A DNA stretch of 23,456 nucleotides from Mannheimia sp041807705. Its GTDB lineage: Bacteria > Pseudomonadota > Gammaproteobacteria > Enterobacterales > Pasteurellaceae. Location: contig NZ_JBGTYY010000031.1 in the NCBI RefSeq assembly GCF_041807705.1, forward strand, positions 1 to 23,456, written 5' to 3'. Of the stretch, positions 14,399 through 21,605 are shown one piece after another (within the stretch, counting starts at the first letter, position 1; the number at the start of each line of letters is the position of its first letter). Under the pieces are notes generated by a model. It was not told where the DNA came from. It did no database searches and saw only the letters and a list, made by a program, of their open reading frames with translations. The position numbers and the translations under genes were made by a program.

Positions 14399-15583
14399 TT
14401 ATAGATAAATGGCTTGTTGAATTAATAGCTTTTTGGCAAAAGGGAGTTGATTGGTCATACTTAATCCAACGCCTCTTACTAATTTTTTCAATGGGTGGTT
14501 GTCATTGAAAAGCTGTTTTAGTCCTTCCATTGCGGTTAATAATTTGACTGCTTCTGCTTTGCGAATGCGTTCAAATTGACGTAAATGGCGATATTCGCTA
14601 AGATCGTTACCGTTGCTAATATGCTTTTGGATTTCATCTGCCAGTGTTTTAGCATCGGCAAAGCCTAAATTTACTCCAAGTCCTGCTAATGGGTGGATAG
14701 TGTGGGCTGCATCGCCAATTAATGCAATGCGAGATTGCGCAAAATCACGGGCAAAGCGTGCGGTAAGCGGGTAAATTTCACGCAAACTTTGCAATTCGCA
14801 TAAGCCGAGTTTATTATCAAATGCGATAGTTAATGCCTTATTAAACTCCTCTTCGCTTGCATTTTTTAATTCATTCGCTTTATTCGGTGGAAGTGACCAA
14901 ACAATAGAGCAGAGATTTTCATCAGCCATCGGCAGGAAGGCTAAAATGCTATCTTCAGCAAAAATCTGACGAGCTGTTTTCCCGTGTGCTTCGGTTGTTT
15001 TTACATTGCATACTAAAGCGGTGTGTTGATAATCTTTGCTGGTTAAAGGGATTTTAGTTTGATTACGCACCCAAGAATTTGCTCCATCAGCACCCACCAC
15101 TAATTTAGCTGAAATCATCTCGCCGTTATCGAGTGTTAAAAATGCCCCATTTTCGCTTACACCTAATGTTTTCGGGGTTGCGATAATATATTCCACATTG
15201 GATTGCTTAGAAATCTGCTGCCAAAGAGCGTGTTGGATAACCGCATTTTCAATAATAAAGCCAAGTTGCGATAAGCCTAACTGCTTAATTTCAGCATCGT
15301 TATTATCAAAATGAATGTTGGCAAAGCTATCTTTTTCCCATACAAACATTTCGGTATAAGGAGAAAGACGATATTCAGGAATTTGCTGGAATGCGCCAAT
15401 TTGCTCCAACATTTTTTGGCTTGAGGCATTGATAGCACTAACTCGATGGTAAGTTTTGCTATCATCAAATTGAGGTGTGTTTTTTTCAATAATTGTGATT
15501 TGGCAGTCGGTCTCTTTTAATAGCCCTGCAAGAGCAAGCCCAACCATTCCGCCGCCAATAATAACGATATCTGCAGATTTCAT
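14399..15583 (-). CDS. ubiI: 2-octaprenylphenol 6-hydroxylase-type FAD monooxygenase (UbiI/VisC)
   Basis: This UbiH/UbiI/UbiF-family flavoprotein hydroxylates the ring of a ubiquinone precursor using O2 and NAD(P)H-reduced FAD. The 394 residues contain the Rossmann motif GGGMVG (10-15), the DG motif VVGADGANSW, and the FAD-ribityl motif GDAAHTIHPLAGLGVNLGF. It follows recalled E. coli VisC/UbiI through YQHTALV, SILAFLPMAD, LCSIVWSL and IAFDNKLGLC, and closer than UbiF or UbiH, so UbiI is the best call; exact ring position is inferred. It lies downstream of rapZ, separated by a 70-bp BIME, so it may be the last gene of the lpt-ptsN-rapZ transcript. Confidence 0.88.
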   Translation of the reverse strand: MKSADIVIIGGGMVGLALAGLLKETDCQITIIEKNTPQFDDSKTYHRVSAINASSQKMLEQIGAFQQIPEYRLSPYTEMFVWEKDSFANIHFDNNDAEIKQLGLSQLGFIIENAVIQHALWQQISKQSNVEYIIATPKTLGVSENGAFLTLDNGEMISAKLVVGADGANSWVRNQTKIPLTSKDYQHTALVCNVKTTEAHGKTARQIFAEDSILAFLPMADENLCSIVWSLPPNKANELKNASEEEFNKALTIAFDNKLGLCELQSLREIYPLTARFARDFAQSRIALIGDAAHTIHPLAGLGVNLGFADAKTLADEIQKHISNGNDLSEYRHLRQFERIRKAEAVKLLTAMEGLKQLFNDNHPLKKLVRGVGLSMTNQLPFAKKLLIQQAIYL

Positions 15584-15591
15584 AATGAGTT

Positions 15592-15661
15592 GTAGGGGCG
15601 GTGCCCTGTGCCCGCCCTAAAAATGATTGAAAATGAGGGAGGGCACAGGACCCTCCCCTAC
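15592..15661. repeat. REP/BIME-like double hairpin, copy 2
   Basis: The left unit (15592-15617) reads GTAG then a GGGCGG/CCGCCC hairpin. The right unit (15637-15661), on the minus strand, reads GTAG then GGGAGGG/CCCTCCC. A 19-nt spacer separates them and the total is 70 bp, as in copy 1. Both copies share CCTGTG-type loops while the stem bases vary in compensating fashion. It fills almost the whole gap between rapZ and ubiI. Confidence 0.78.
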
Positions 15662-15664
15662 GGG

Positions 15665-16528
15665 TTAATTTGTTGATTTATGATGTTTTTCCAAACTTTT
15701 ATGGCGAATTTGCACATTCTTACCTTTCGCTTGGAAATATTTTGCTAATTGCTCGGCAATAAATACAGAGCGATGTTTGCCGCCAGTACAACCAATGGCA
15801 ATAGTCAGGTAACTACGGTTATTTTGCTCTAACATTGGCAGCCACATTTCTAAATAATTGCGTGTTTGGTAGATGAAATTATGTACATCGGTTTGGCGTT
15901 CTAAAAAATCAATTACAGGCTGTTCTAAGCCTGTCATTGGCTGAAGCTCAGGATTCCAATGTGGATTTGGTAAAAAGCGAACATCAAACACATAATCGGC
16001 ATCGGCAGGTAAGCCATATTTAAAACCGAAAGATTGGAAAATAATTTTTAGCTCTTTATCACTCGAACCTTGTAATAAATGGCGTAGATTTTCTGCCAAT
16101 TCGTGTGAAGAGAGGTTACTGGTATCAATAATATAGTTCGCATTTTGCACTAACGGTTCGAGTAATTTCCGTTCGAGATCAATAGCCCCTTCTAACGAAA
16201 GATCATCTTGTGTAGAAAGTGGGTGAATGCGGCGAGAGTCGCTATAACGGCGAATGAGCGTATTACGATCGCAATCTAAGAAGATAAATTTAGCATTCAA
16301 GGGCTCAAGCTGAGTGAGTAATTCTTCAATCGCATTCGGTGTATTCGGCAAATTGCGAATATCTAAGCTGATGACTGCGGAACGATTTTCTTGGGCAAGG
16401 TAGTAAGTTAAGGTTGGAATTAACGCCAAAGGAATATTGTCCACGCAGTAATAGCCTGTGTCTTCTAATGCTCTTAATGCAACTGACTTACCCGAGCCGG
16501 AATGCCCGCTGATAATGATTAATTCCAT
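15665..16528 (-). CDS. rapZ: RNase adapter protein RapZ (YvcJ family)
   Basis: RapZ binds nucleotide and RNA. In E. coli it delivers the sRNA GlmZ to RNase E and senses glucosamine-6-phosphate, controlling glmS. The 287 residues show the Walker A GHSGSGKS (8-15), DNIPLALIP soon after, FQSFGFKYG in the middle, and the conserved C-terminal GCTGGKHRSV, with a basic Arg/Lys/His-rich tail suited to RNA binding. E. coli RapZ is 284 residues. It begins 12 bases after ptsN, the same neighbour as in E. coli. No GlmY/GlmZ-like sRNA was seen in this window. Confidence 0.95.
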   Translation of the reverse strand: MELIIISGHSGSGKSVALRALEDTGYYCVDNIPLALIPTLTYYLAQENRSAVISLDIRNLPNTPNAIEELLTQLEPLNAKFIFLDCDRNTLIRRYSDSRRIHPLSTQDDLSLEGAIDLERKLLEPLVQNANYIIDTSNLSSHELAENLRHLLQGSSDKELKIIFQSFGFKYGLPADADYVFDVRFLPNPHWNPELQPMTGLEQPVIDFLERQTDVHNFIYQTRNYLEMWLPMLEQNNRSYLTIAIGCTGGKHRSVFIAEQLAKYFQAKGKNVQIRHKSLEKHHKSTN

Positions 16529-16540
16529 ATTGCCTCACTA

Positions 16541-17065
16541 TTATTCTTGATCTTTGGGGTGATTATCAGCATACACTAAAATCTGCCAAATATCTTCTGC
16601 TGACTCTGCTGCTCGGAGCTGTTTTAATAAGGATTTATCTGATAATTGTTTAGCAATTTGTGGTAAGCAACCTTTATATTGTTCGCAGCTATTTTCCGGG
16701 AACATAATAGCATAGATTAAATCAACGTCTTTATGGTCTTGTGCTTCGTAATCAATCGCTTCTTCTAATTGCAAGAATATGGCGGTGGGCTTTTCAAGTA
16801 TTACGGATTCACAAGCGGGTAATTTGGCGTGAGGAAGAGCAATCCCTTGATTTAACCCGGTTGTGCCGAGCTTTTCCCGTTTAAAGAGATTACTAAAGCA
16901 TTCAATAGGGCAGAGTATTTCACTCTCTTCGTGCGAATGTTGTTTAGCGTGATTAATAGATTCCGCAACCACTTTTCCAACTAACTCTAATGCCCGTTTT
17001 TTACTTGAAACTAATACACCCTGACGAATATTCTCAGGGCTTAAAAATTCCGTTAATTTTGTCAT
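16541..17065 (-). CDS. ptsN: nitrogen-type PTS EIIA component PtsN (EIIA-Ntr)
   Basis: PtsN is the terminal phospho-acceptor of the regulatory PTS-Ntr relay (EI-Ntr, NPr, EIIA-Ntr). The 174 residues include the phosphorylation motif GIALPHAKLP with His79 (His73 in E. coli, 163 aa) and preceding TTGLNQ. In enterics it regulates potassium transport and envelope functions by protein contact. Here it lies directly after lptB and 12 bases before rapZ. The NPr gene normally downstream of rapZ is absent. The ribosome site is poor and lies within a hairpin-forming gap, so translation may be structure-dependent. Confidence 0.93.
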   Translation of the reverse strand: MTKLTEFLSPENIRQGVLVSSKKRALELVGKVVAESINHAKQHSHEESEILCPIECFSNLFKREKLGTTGLNQGIALPHAKLPACESVILEKPTAIFLQLEEAIDYEAQDHKDVDLIYAIMFPENSCEQYKGCLPQIAKQLSDKSLLKQLRAAESAEDIWQILVYADNHPKDQE

Positions 17066-17069
17066 AATT

Positions 17070-17106
17070 TTTCATCTAAAGATGAAATCCCCTAAAAAGG
17101 AGATTT
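17070..17106 (-). promoter_or_regulatory. two overlapping hairpins between lptB and ptsN
   Basis: TTTCATCT AA AGATGAAA (17070-17087) is a perfect palindrome. AAATCCCCT/AGGAGATTT (17085-17093 with 17098-17106, one mismatch) is a second stem that shares AAA with the first. The first ends just before the ptsN ATG, so the two could be alternative RNA folds that affect ptsN translation or mRNA processing. Confidence 0.45.
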
Positions 17107-17108
17107 AG

Positions 17109-17834
17109 TTAAAGTTTGAATTGATCGCCTAAATAAACACGTTTTACATCAGGGTTTTCAAGCACTTGTTGTGGCGTACCGCTGGCAATCATCTCGCCGC
17201 TCCCTACAATATAAGCACGCTCGCACACATCTAAGGTTTCACGCACGTTATGGTCAGTAATTAATACACCTAAACCACGTTCTTTTAAATTCACGATAAT
17301 TTTTTTTATGTCGATTACCGAGATGGGATCAACCCCTGCAAAAGGCTCATCTAACAGGATAAATTTAGGATTTGCCGCCAATGCACGGGCAATTTCCACA
17401 CGGCGGCGTTCACCACCAGAAAGCGATTGTCCTAAGCTATTGCGGATATGTTCAATGTGGAACTCGGCGATCAGCTCTTCTGCACGGGCTTTTCGCTGTT
17501 CGTTATTAATATCTTTACGCACTTGCAGTACAGACATTAAATTATCATACACGCTTAAACGGCGGAAAATCGAAGCCTCTTGTGGAAGATAGCCAATACC
17601 TTGTTTTGCACGGTCGTGCATTGGTAATGTGCTGATATCTTCATCATCAATACGGATTGTGCCGTGGTCGTGACGAACCAAACCCACAACCATATAGAAA
17701 GTGGTGGTTTTACCTGCACCGTTCGGACCGAGCAAACCCACGATTTCGCCTGATTTGACATTCAGGCTGACGTCTTTTACCACTTGGCGTTGTTTATAGC
17801 TTTTTGCTAAATGTTCGGCATAAAGCACAGACAT
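17109..17834 (-). CDS. lptB: LPS export ABC transporter ATP-binding protein LptB
   Basis: LptB is the ATPase dimer that powers LptFG to extract lipopolysaccharide from the inner membrane and push it along the LptC-LptA-LptDE bridge. The 241 residues equal the E. coli length. Visible are Walker A GPNGAGKT (36-43), the LptB-type Q-loop GYLPQEASIFR, the signature LSGGE (138-142), Walker B FILLDE (158-163) and His195. It starts 11 bases after lptA, within a tight operon. Confidence 0.97.
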   Translation of the reverse strand: MSVLYAEHLAKSYKQRQVVKDVSLNVKSGEIVGLLGPNGAGKTTTFYMVVGLVRHDHGTIRIDDEDISTLPMHDRAKQGIGYLPQEASIFRRLSVYDNLMSVLQVRKDINNEQRKARAEELIAEFHIEHIRNSLGQSLSGGERRRVEIARALAANPKFILLDEPFAGVDPISVIDIKKIIVNLKERGLGVLITDHNVRETLDVCERAYIVGSGEMIASGTPQQVLENPDVKRVYLGDQFKL

Positions 17835-17845
17835 ATCATTTAACC

Positions 17846-18352
17846 TTATTTTTTCTTGTTATCTTGAAGTTCATTTGGAATTAGCACGGTTTTCACTCGG
17901 GCTTTACCGCCACTGGTAGCTTTAAGTTGTTGTTTTTTCACATCATAGGTAATTTTATTGGCTTTAATAAAGCTACCTTGTTGTTTGAGTTCCGCATTGC
18001 CAATCAGAGTTAAAAATTCAGAGTTTAAATCATAATGAACGCTGTTGCCTTTACCGTTTACCGGTTTACCGTTATCTAAGGTTTGTTGGAATGTTACAGG
18101 TGAGCCTGTAGCGTCAATAGTTTCTTTTTTACCTTCTTGACGGGTGATTTTGACGTTTGCTGCGGTCACTTTAATCGACCCTTGAGTGATAACGACATTA
18201 TCGCTAAAAGTGACGATATTGTTCGTCATGTCCAACGATTGGCTACCCGAATCAATGTTAATCGGCTGATCGGTATCGCCTTTTAGAGCATAAGCAGAAA
18301 AGCTGCTACTTAGTAGCACGCTCACTAAAATAGATTTAAATATTAATTTCAT
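17846..18352 (-). CDS. lptA: lipopolysaccharide transport periplasmic protein LptA
   Basis: LptA forms the periplasmic bridge that carries LPS from LptC to LptD. ATG 18352 is chosen over the in-frame TTG at 18370 because AAGGA lies six bases before it and the signal peptide begins there; it gives 168 residues. The signal peptide MKLIFKSIL... ends at AYA (20-22). The mature protein is an OstA/LptC-type beta-jellyroll of alternating short strands (NIVTFSDNVVI, SIKVTAANVKI, GNAELKQQGSFIKANKI). It follows lptC by 23 bases and precedes lptB by 11. Confidence 0.94.
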   Translation of the reverse strand: MKLIFKSILVSVLLSSSFSAYALKGDTDQPINIDSGSQSLDMTNNIVTFSDNVVITQGSIKVTAANVKITRQEGKKETIDATGSPVTFQQTLDNGKPVNGKGNSVHYDLNSEFLTLIGNAELKQQGSFIKANKITYDVKKQQLKATSGGKARVKTVLIPNELQDNKKK

Positions 18353-18375
18353 TTTTATTCCTTGTTCCAAGCAAA

Positions 18376-18960
18376 TTATTCTTTGGTTTCTTTAATAATC
18401 GTCGGTTCAATGTAAGATTTTACATCTTTTTGCAAAGTCGCAACTTGTTGTTTTAAGTTACCTTTTAATCCAACCCCCGTTGTAGTAAAACCGGAACCTA
18501 TCGATTTGACCGTACTTTCGGTAAAAATATCCTGCGTGTTTAAATCAACAGTTAACGTATCGGTAGTGATTTGCTGTAAACGTGATGCAGGATCTAACGC
18601 ATCAAGTTTGATATTCCCTTTTAAATTCAACAGTTTTTCTTTGGTAATTTCCGCATAATCGGCACTCACTTTCCACTGTTTTTGTGTCGATTCTTTGGCA
18701 AAAAGCTCAATAAAAGGCTTAAAAAATTCAGTGCGTTCAGTCGATTCGTAGCGTTTAATTTCAGAAGCCTGAGCGAAATATTGTGGGTTTCCTTTTAAAT
18801 CATAAACGGTGGTGGACATTTTATTTCCCACATATTCAGGCTGCCCTTCCTTTTTAATAAGCTGATCAAGCCCCGTATTCTCTTTCTCTTGTAAGCTGTA
18901 ATACCAGCCACCAAGCACGGCAACAATAATCAGTAAAATAACGGTTAAACGTTTGTTCAT
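18376..18960 (-). CDS. lptC: LPS export system protein LptC
   Basis: LptC is a bitopic inner-membrane protein that receives LPS from LptB2FG and hands it to LptA. Starting at ATG 18960 it has 194 residues (E. coli 191): one N-terminal membrane anchor (about 5-22, ending GGWYYS) and a periplasmic beta-jellyroll (MSTTVYDLKGNPQYFAQA, WKVSADYAEI, LKGNIKLDAL, FTTTGVGLKGNL). An upstream in-frame extension to 19083 is rejected because it crosses the promoter region and adds unconserved sequence. The ribosome site is weak. kdsC and kdsD, upstream in E. coli, are not here; xthA is. Confidence 0.93.
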   Translation of the reverse strand: MNKRLTVILLIIVAVLGGWYYSLQEKENTGLDQLIKKEGQPEYVGNKMSTTVYDLKGNPQYFAQASEIKRYESTERTEFFKPFIELFAKESTQKQWKVSADYAEITKEKLLNLKGNIKLDALDPASRLQQITTDTLTVDLNTQDIFTESTVKSIGSGFTTTGVGLKGNLKQQVATLQKDVKSYIEPTIIKETKE

Positions 18961-18990
18961 AATCCAAAAATAATCTAAAAATAGTGTTTG

Positions 18991-18999
18991 ATTGTAGCA
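18991..18999 (-). promoter_or_regulatory. putative extended -10 promoter of the lptC operon
   Basis: On the minus strand TGCTACAAT forms an extended -10 about 30 bases before the lptC ATG. No convincing -35 lies 16-18 bases upstream. Its place between the xthA terminator and lptC fits the head of the lptC-lptA-lptB-ptsN-rapZ operon. Confidence 0.4.
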
Positions 19000-19055
19000 C
19001 AGATTTGAATAGGGATATAGTACAGCGTAAAAAGTGCAAAAAAGTGAGAAAAAAT

Positions 19056-19089
19056 AACCGCTTGTAGGGCTAAAAACTGACAAGCGGTT
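19056..19089 (-). terminator. inverted USS pair acting as xthA terminator
   Basis: AACCGCTTGT (19056-19065) and ACAAGCGGTT (19080-19089) are perfect inverted copies of the USS core with a 14-nt loop. On the minus strand they are followed by ATTTTTTCTC. The hairpin lies 25 bases after the xthA stop. Confidence 0.85.
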
Positions 19090-19113
19090 GAAAACTCGGA
19101 TTTTTTTGCAACT

Positions 19114-19917
19114 TTATTTAAAGGTTGCCCAAACAGGGGAGTGGTCAGATGGTTTTTCCATTGCCCGAATCTCTAAATCAATGCCGGTTTCGACACAACG
19201 TTCGGCAAGCATTTTAGAGGCTAAAATTAAGTCAATCCGCAGCCCACGGTTATCATCAAAGCCTTTTGAGCGGTAGTCAAACCAAGAGAATTTATCGTTT
19301 ACATCCGGGTTGGCGACACGGAAAGTATCCACTAAACCATAGCTGTGTAAACGGTCTAACCATTCACGCTCTTCAGGTAAAAACGAACATTTACCGTCAC
19401 GCAGCCAGCGTTTGCGGTTTGGCTCGCCGATGCCGATATCCAAATCAGTCGGGCTGATGTTCATATCGCCCATAATAATAATCGGATTTTCCAGCTTTAA
19501 TTCGCTTTCCAAGTAGTTCTGCAAATCAGCATAGAATTTTTGTTTTGCCGGGAATTTGGTTTCGTGGCTGCGATTTTCCCCCTGTGGGAAATAGCCGTTT
19601 AACACGGTTAAAACGCCGAAATCGGTTTCTATATCTGCCATAATCATTCGTTTTTGGGCATCTAACACATCAGTTGGGAAACCTTTACGCACAGCAAGCG
19701 GCTCTTTTTTCGTCAATAAGGCGACACCATAATGTCCTTTTTGCCCGTGATGGAAAACGTGATAGCCTAAATGATTAACTAAATCATAAGGAAAATCTTC
19801 ATCAGCAACTTTGATTTCTTGCAGCCCCAATACATCGGGTTGGTGTTTTTCAATAATGGCTTCAAGTTGATGAGGTCTAGCACGCAAGCCATTGATATTA
19901 AAAGAGATAAATTTCAT
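19114..19917 (-). CDS. xthA: exodeoxyribonuclease III
   Basis: This EEP-superfamily enzyme is the main AP endonuclease and 3'-5' exonuclease of base-excision repair, acting in the cytoplasm with Mg2+. From ATG 19917 it has 267 residues (E. coli 268). Motifs: FNINGLRAR at the N-terminus, GLQEIK with metal-binding Glu34, GDMNISPTDLDIG with the catalytic Asp and Asn, DTFRVANPD, and C-terminal SDHSPV with the catalytic His. The in-frame extension to 20094 is rejected: it would run back through the USS terminator and the end of the next gene. AGG is about 10 bases upstream of the chosen start. Confidence 0.95.
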   Translation of the reverse strand: MKFISFNINGLRARPHQLEAIIEKHQPDVLGLQEIKVADEDFPYDLVNHLGYHVFHHGQKGHYGVALLTKKEPLAVRKGFPTDVLDAQKRMIMADIETDFGVLTVLNGYFPQGENRSHETKFPAKQKFYADLQNYLESELKLENPIIIMGDMNISPTDLDIGIGEPNRKRWLRDGKCSFLPEEREWLDRLHSYGLVDTFRVANPDVNDKFSWFDYRSKGFDDNRGLRIDLILASKMLAERCVETGIDLEIRAMEKPSDHSPVWATFK

Positions 19918-19954
19918 TCTATATAACCTGAGTTTGTAAAAAATAAATGAAAAT

Positions 19955-19987
19955 AGACCGCTTGTCATCTCTACAAGCGGTCTTTTT
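19955..19987. terminator. inverted USS pair, bidirectional terminator
   Basis: AGACCGCTTGT (19955-19965) pairs perfectly with ACAAGCGGTCT (19973-19983) around CATCTCT. T residues follow on the plus strand, and TATTTTC on the minus strand. It lies just past the stop of the transporter gene at 20013 and ends that minus-strand transcript before xthA. Confidence 0.85.
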
Positions 19988-20012
19988 CTCGCAAAATTTT
20001 GCTTATTATAAC

Positions 20013-21389
20013 TTAAAGTGTCATTGCTGCAATCCAACCGAACACTAATAGTGGAATATTGAAGTGGATAAAGGTTGGTACAACAGAATCCCAAATGTGG
20101 TCGTGCTTGCCGTCAGCATTTAAGCCTGATGTTGGGCCAAGTGTAGAGTCTGATGCTGGTGAACCTGCATCACCTAATGCGGCTGCAACACCGACAATCG
20201 CCATTGTAGCAAGCGGCGAGAAACCAAAAGAGACACAAAGCGGCACATAAATTGAGGTAATAATTGGCACCGTTGAGAATGAAGAGCCGATACCCATCGT
20301 AATAAATAAGCCAACCACTAACATTAACAAGGCTGCCATTTCTTTTGAAGAAATCACATCACGCAGGCTTTCTACTAATGCCGGCACACCGCCTGTTGAA
20401 TTGACCACGCCGGCAAAGCCTGAAGCGGCAATCATCACAAAGCCGATCATCGCCATTAAACGTAAACCGGCTGAAAATACATCATTACTTTCTTTCAGTT
20501 TGAATACGCCACCTAAAGCAAAAATGACTAAGCCGATTAAGCCACCAATAATAGTTGAATTTGTTGCTAATTGTACCGAACAGGTGGCAATAATCGCTAA
20601 AATACTAATACCAATATGGAAAGGTTTAACGTTAGCTACTCGAGTTTCAATATCATCAATAGCTGGCTCAGGTGTGTTTTCTATATACACTCGAGGTTTG
20701 CGGTATGACACAAAGAATGCAAAAAGTAATCCAATAATCATACCAGATACAGGAATAAACATCGCTTTTGTCATTTCAGCGGTTGTTGTTACCAATTGGA
20801 ATGGCTCACCTGCTTGGTTAATGTTTTTTACTAAAATACTCTCAATAAAGATTTGCCCGAAACCCGCCGGAATTAACATATAAGTAGCGGTTAAGCCAAA
20901 TGTTAAAGCACAAGCAACGGCACGGCGGTCAATCTTTAATTTATTCATCACACTTAATAGTGGTGGAATTAAGATTGGAATAAAGGCAATGTGAATTGGA
21001 ATTAAATTTTGTGAAGACATTGAGAATGCTACTAACACAAATAACACAATATATTTAAACCAGGTTACAGAACGACCTGATGGACTATGTCCAAATGATT
21101 TAATCACTTTATAAGCCAATAAATCCGTTACACCTGATTTTGAAAGTGCTACTGCAAAAGCCCCGAGAACTGCGTAATTCATTGCGGTTTCTGCTCCGCC
21201 GCCTAAGCCACCGGTGAAACTTTTGATAGTTTTTTCTAATGCCTCGGCAAAACCAGCACCTTCAACCCCTAAATTACCGATTAAACCGCAGGTTAATGCT
21301 GAAATAATTAATGCGATAACTACATTAATTCTGAGTAAGCTGAGCACTAACAATACGATAATCGAAATAAAAACTTCGTTTGATAGCAT
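20013..21389 (-). CDS. Na+/H+ antiporter-family transporter (YuiF-like)
   Basis: This polytopic inner-membrane protein of 458 residues has about eleven or twelve hydrophobic segments. It belongs to the Na+/H+ antiporter (NhaC-related) family that includes YuiF-type proteins. Characteristic stretches are GGLGGGAETAMNYAVLGAFA, AFSMSSQNLIPIHIAF, GIGSSFSTVPII and ALGDAGSPASDSTLGPTSG. Some relatives carry amino acids such as histidine, so the true substrate is open. ATG 21389 is preferred over 21419 because TTAAGGAAA lies just before it. It is divergent from yidE and separated from xthA by a USS terminator, so it is probably monocistronic. A possible minus-strand -35 TTGTCA lies at 21483-21478, with only a weak -10. 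Confidence 0.85.
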   Translation of the reverse strand: MLSNEVFISIIVLLVLSLLRINVVIALIISALTCGLIGNLGVEGAGFAEALEKTIKSFTGGLGGGAETAMNYAVLGAFAVALSKSGVTDLLAYKVIKSFGHSPSGRSVTWFKYIVLFVLVAFSMSSQNLIPIHIAFIPILIPPLLSVMNKLKIDRRAVACALTFGLTATYMLIPAGFGQIFIESILVKNINQAGEPFQLVTTTAEMTKAMFIPVSGMIIGLLFAFFVSYRKPRVYIENTPEPAIDDIETRVANVKPFHIGISILAIIATCSVQLATNSTIIGGLIGLVIFALGGVFKLKESNDVFSAGLRLMAMIGFVMIAASGFAGVVNSTGGVPALVESLRDVISSKEMAALLMLVVGLFITMGIGSSFSTVPIITSIYVPLCVSFGFSPLATMAIVGVAAALGDAGSPASDSTLGPTSGLNADGKHDHIWDSVVPTFIHFNIPLLVFGWIAAMTL

Positions 21390-21519
21390 TGTATTTTCCT
21401 TAAGTAATAAAAATAGCATTTAATTTACTCAAAAAAATAGTGTTGTCGAGAATTTTTTTAAAATTAGGGAGCTTTTTTGACAATTAAAATTTGGAGTGAT
21501 GCTATCAATATTTATTTTT

Positions 21520-21562
21520 TGTGATGTAGATCGCATTTTTGATTGTTGAGATTTGCTAAAAT
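21520..21562 (+). promoter_or_regulatory. CRP site and class II promoter of yidE
   Basis: TGTGATGTAGATCGCA (21520-21535) matches the CRP consensus TGTGA-N6-TCACA with one mismatch and is flanked by T-rich sequence. A -10 TAAAAT lies at 21557-21562, predicting a start near 21569; the site centre (21527.5) then falls at -41.5, the standard class II position. The -35 is poor, as expected for CRP-dependent promoters. Confidence 0.7.
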
Positions 21563-21605
21563 TTATCCACCATTTTTGAGGTGTTGGTATTTAAGAGAGG
21601 CTGTA

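Noticed and set aside
16811..16822. USS-like ACAAGCGGG inside ptsN
   Set aside because: The last core base differs (GGG rather than GGT), so I did not count it as a USS.
18961..19083. N-terminal extension of lptC
   Set aside because: It covers the probable promoter and reaches the USS terminator; the membrane anchor starts at the ATG at 18960.
19918..20094. N-terminal extension of xthA
   Set aside because: It translates the bidirectional USS terminator and the end of the neighbouring transporter gene; the true start at 19917 gives the family length.
20401..20883. 160-residue plus-strand open frame opposite the antiporter-family gene
   Set aside because: It is an antisense shadow of a well-supported membrane protein gene, with no ribosome site or family features.
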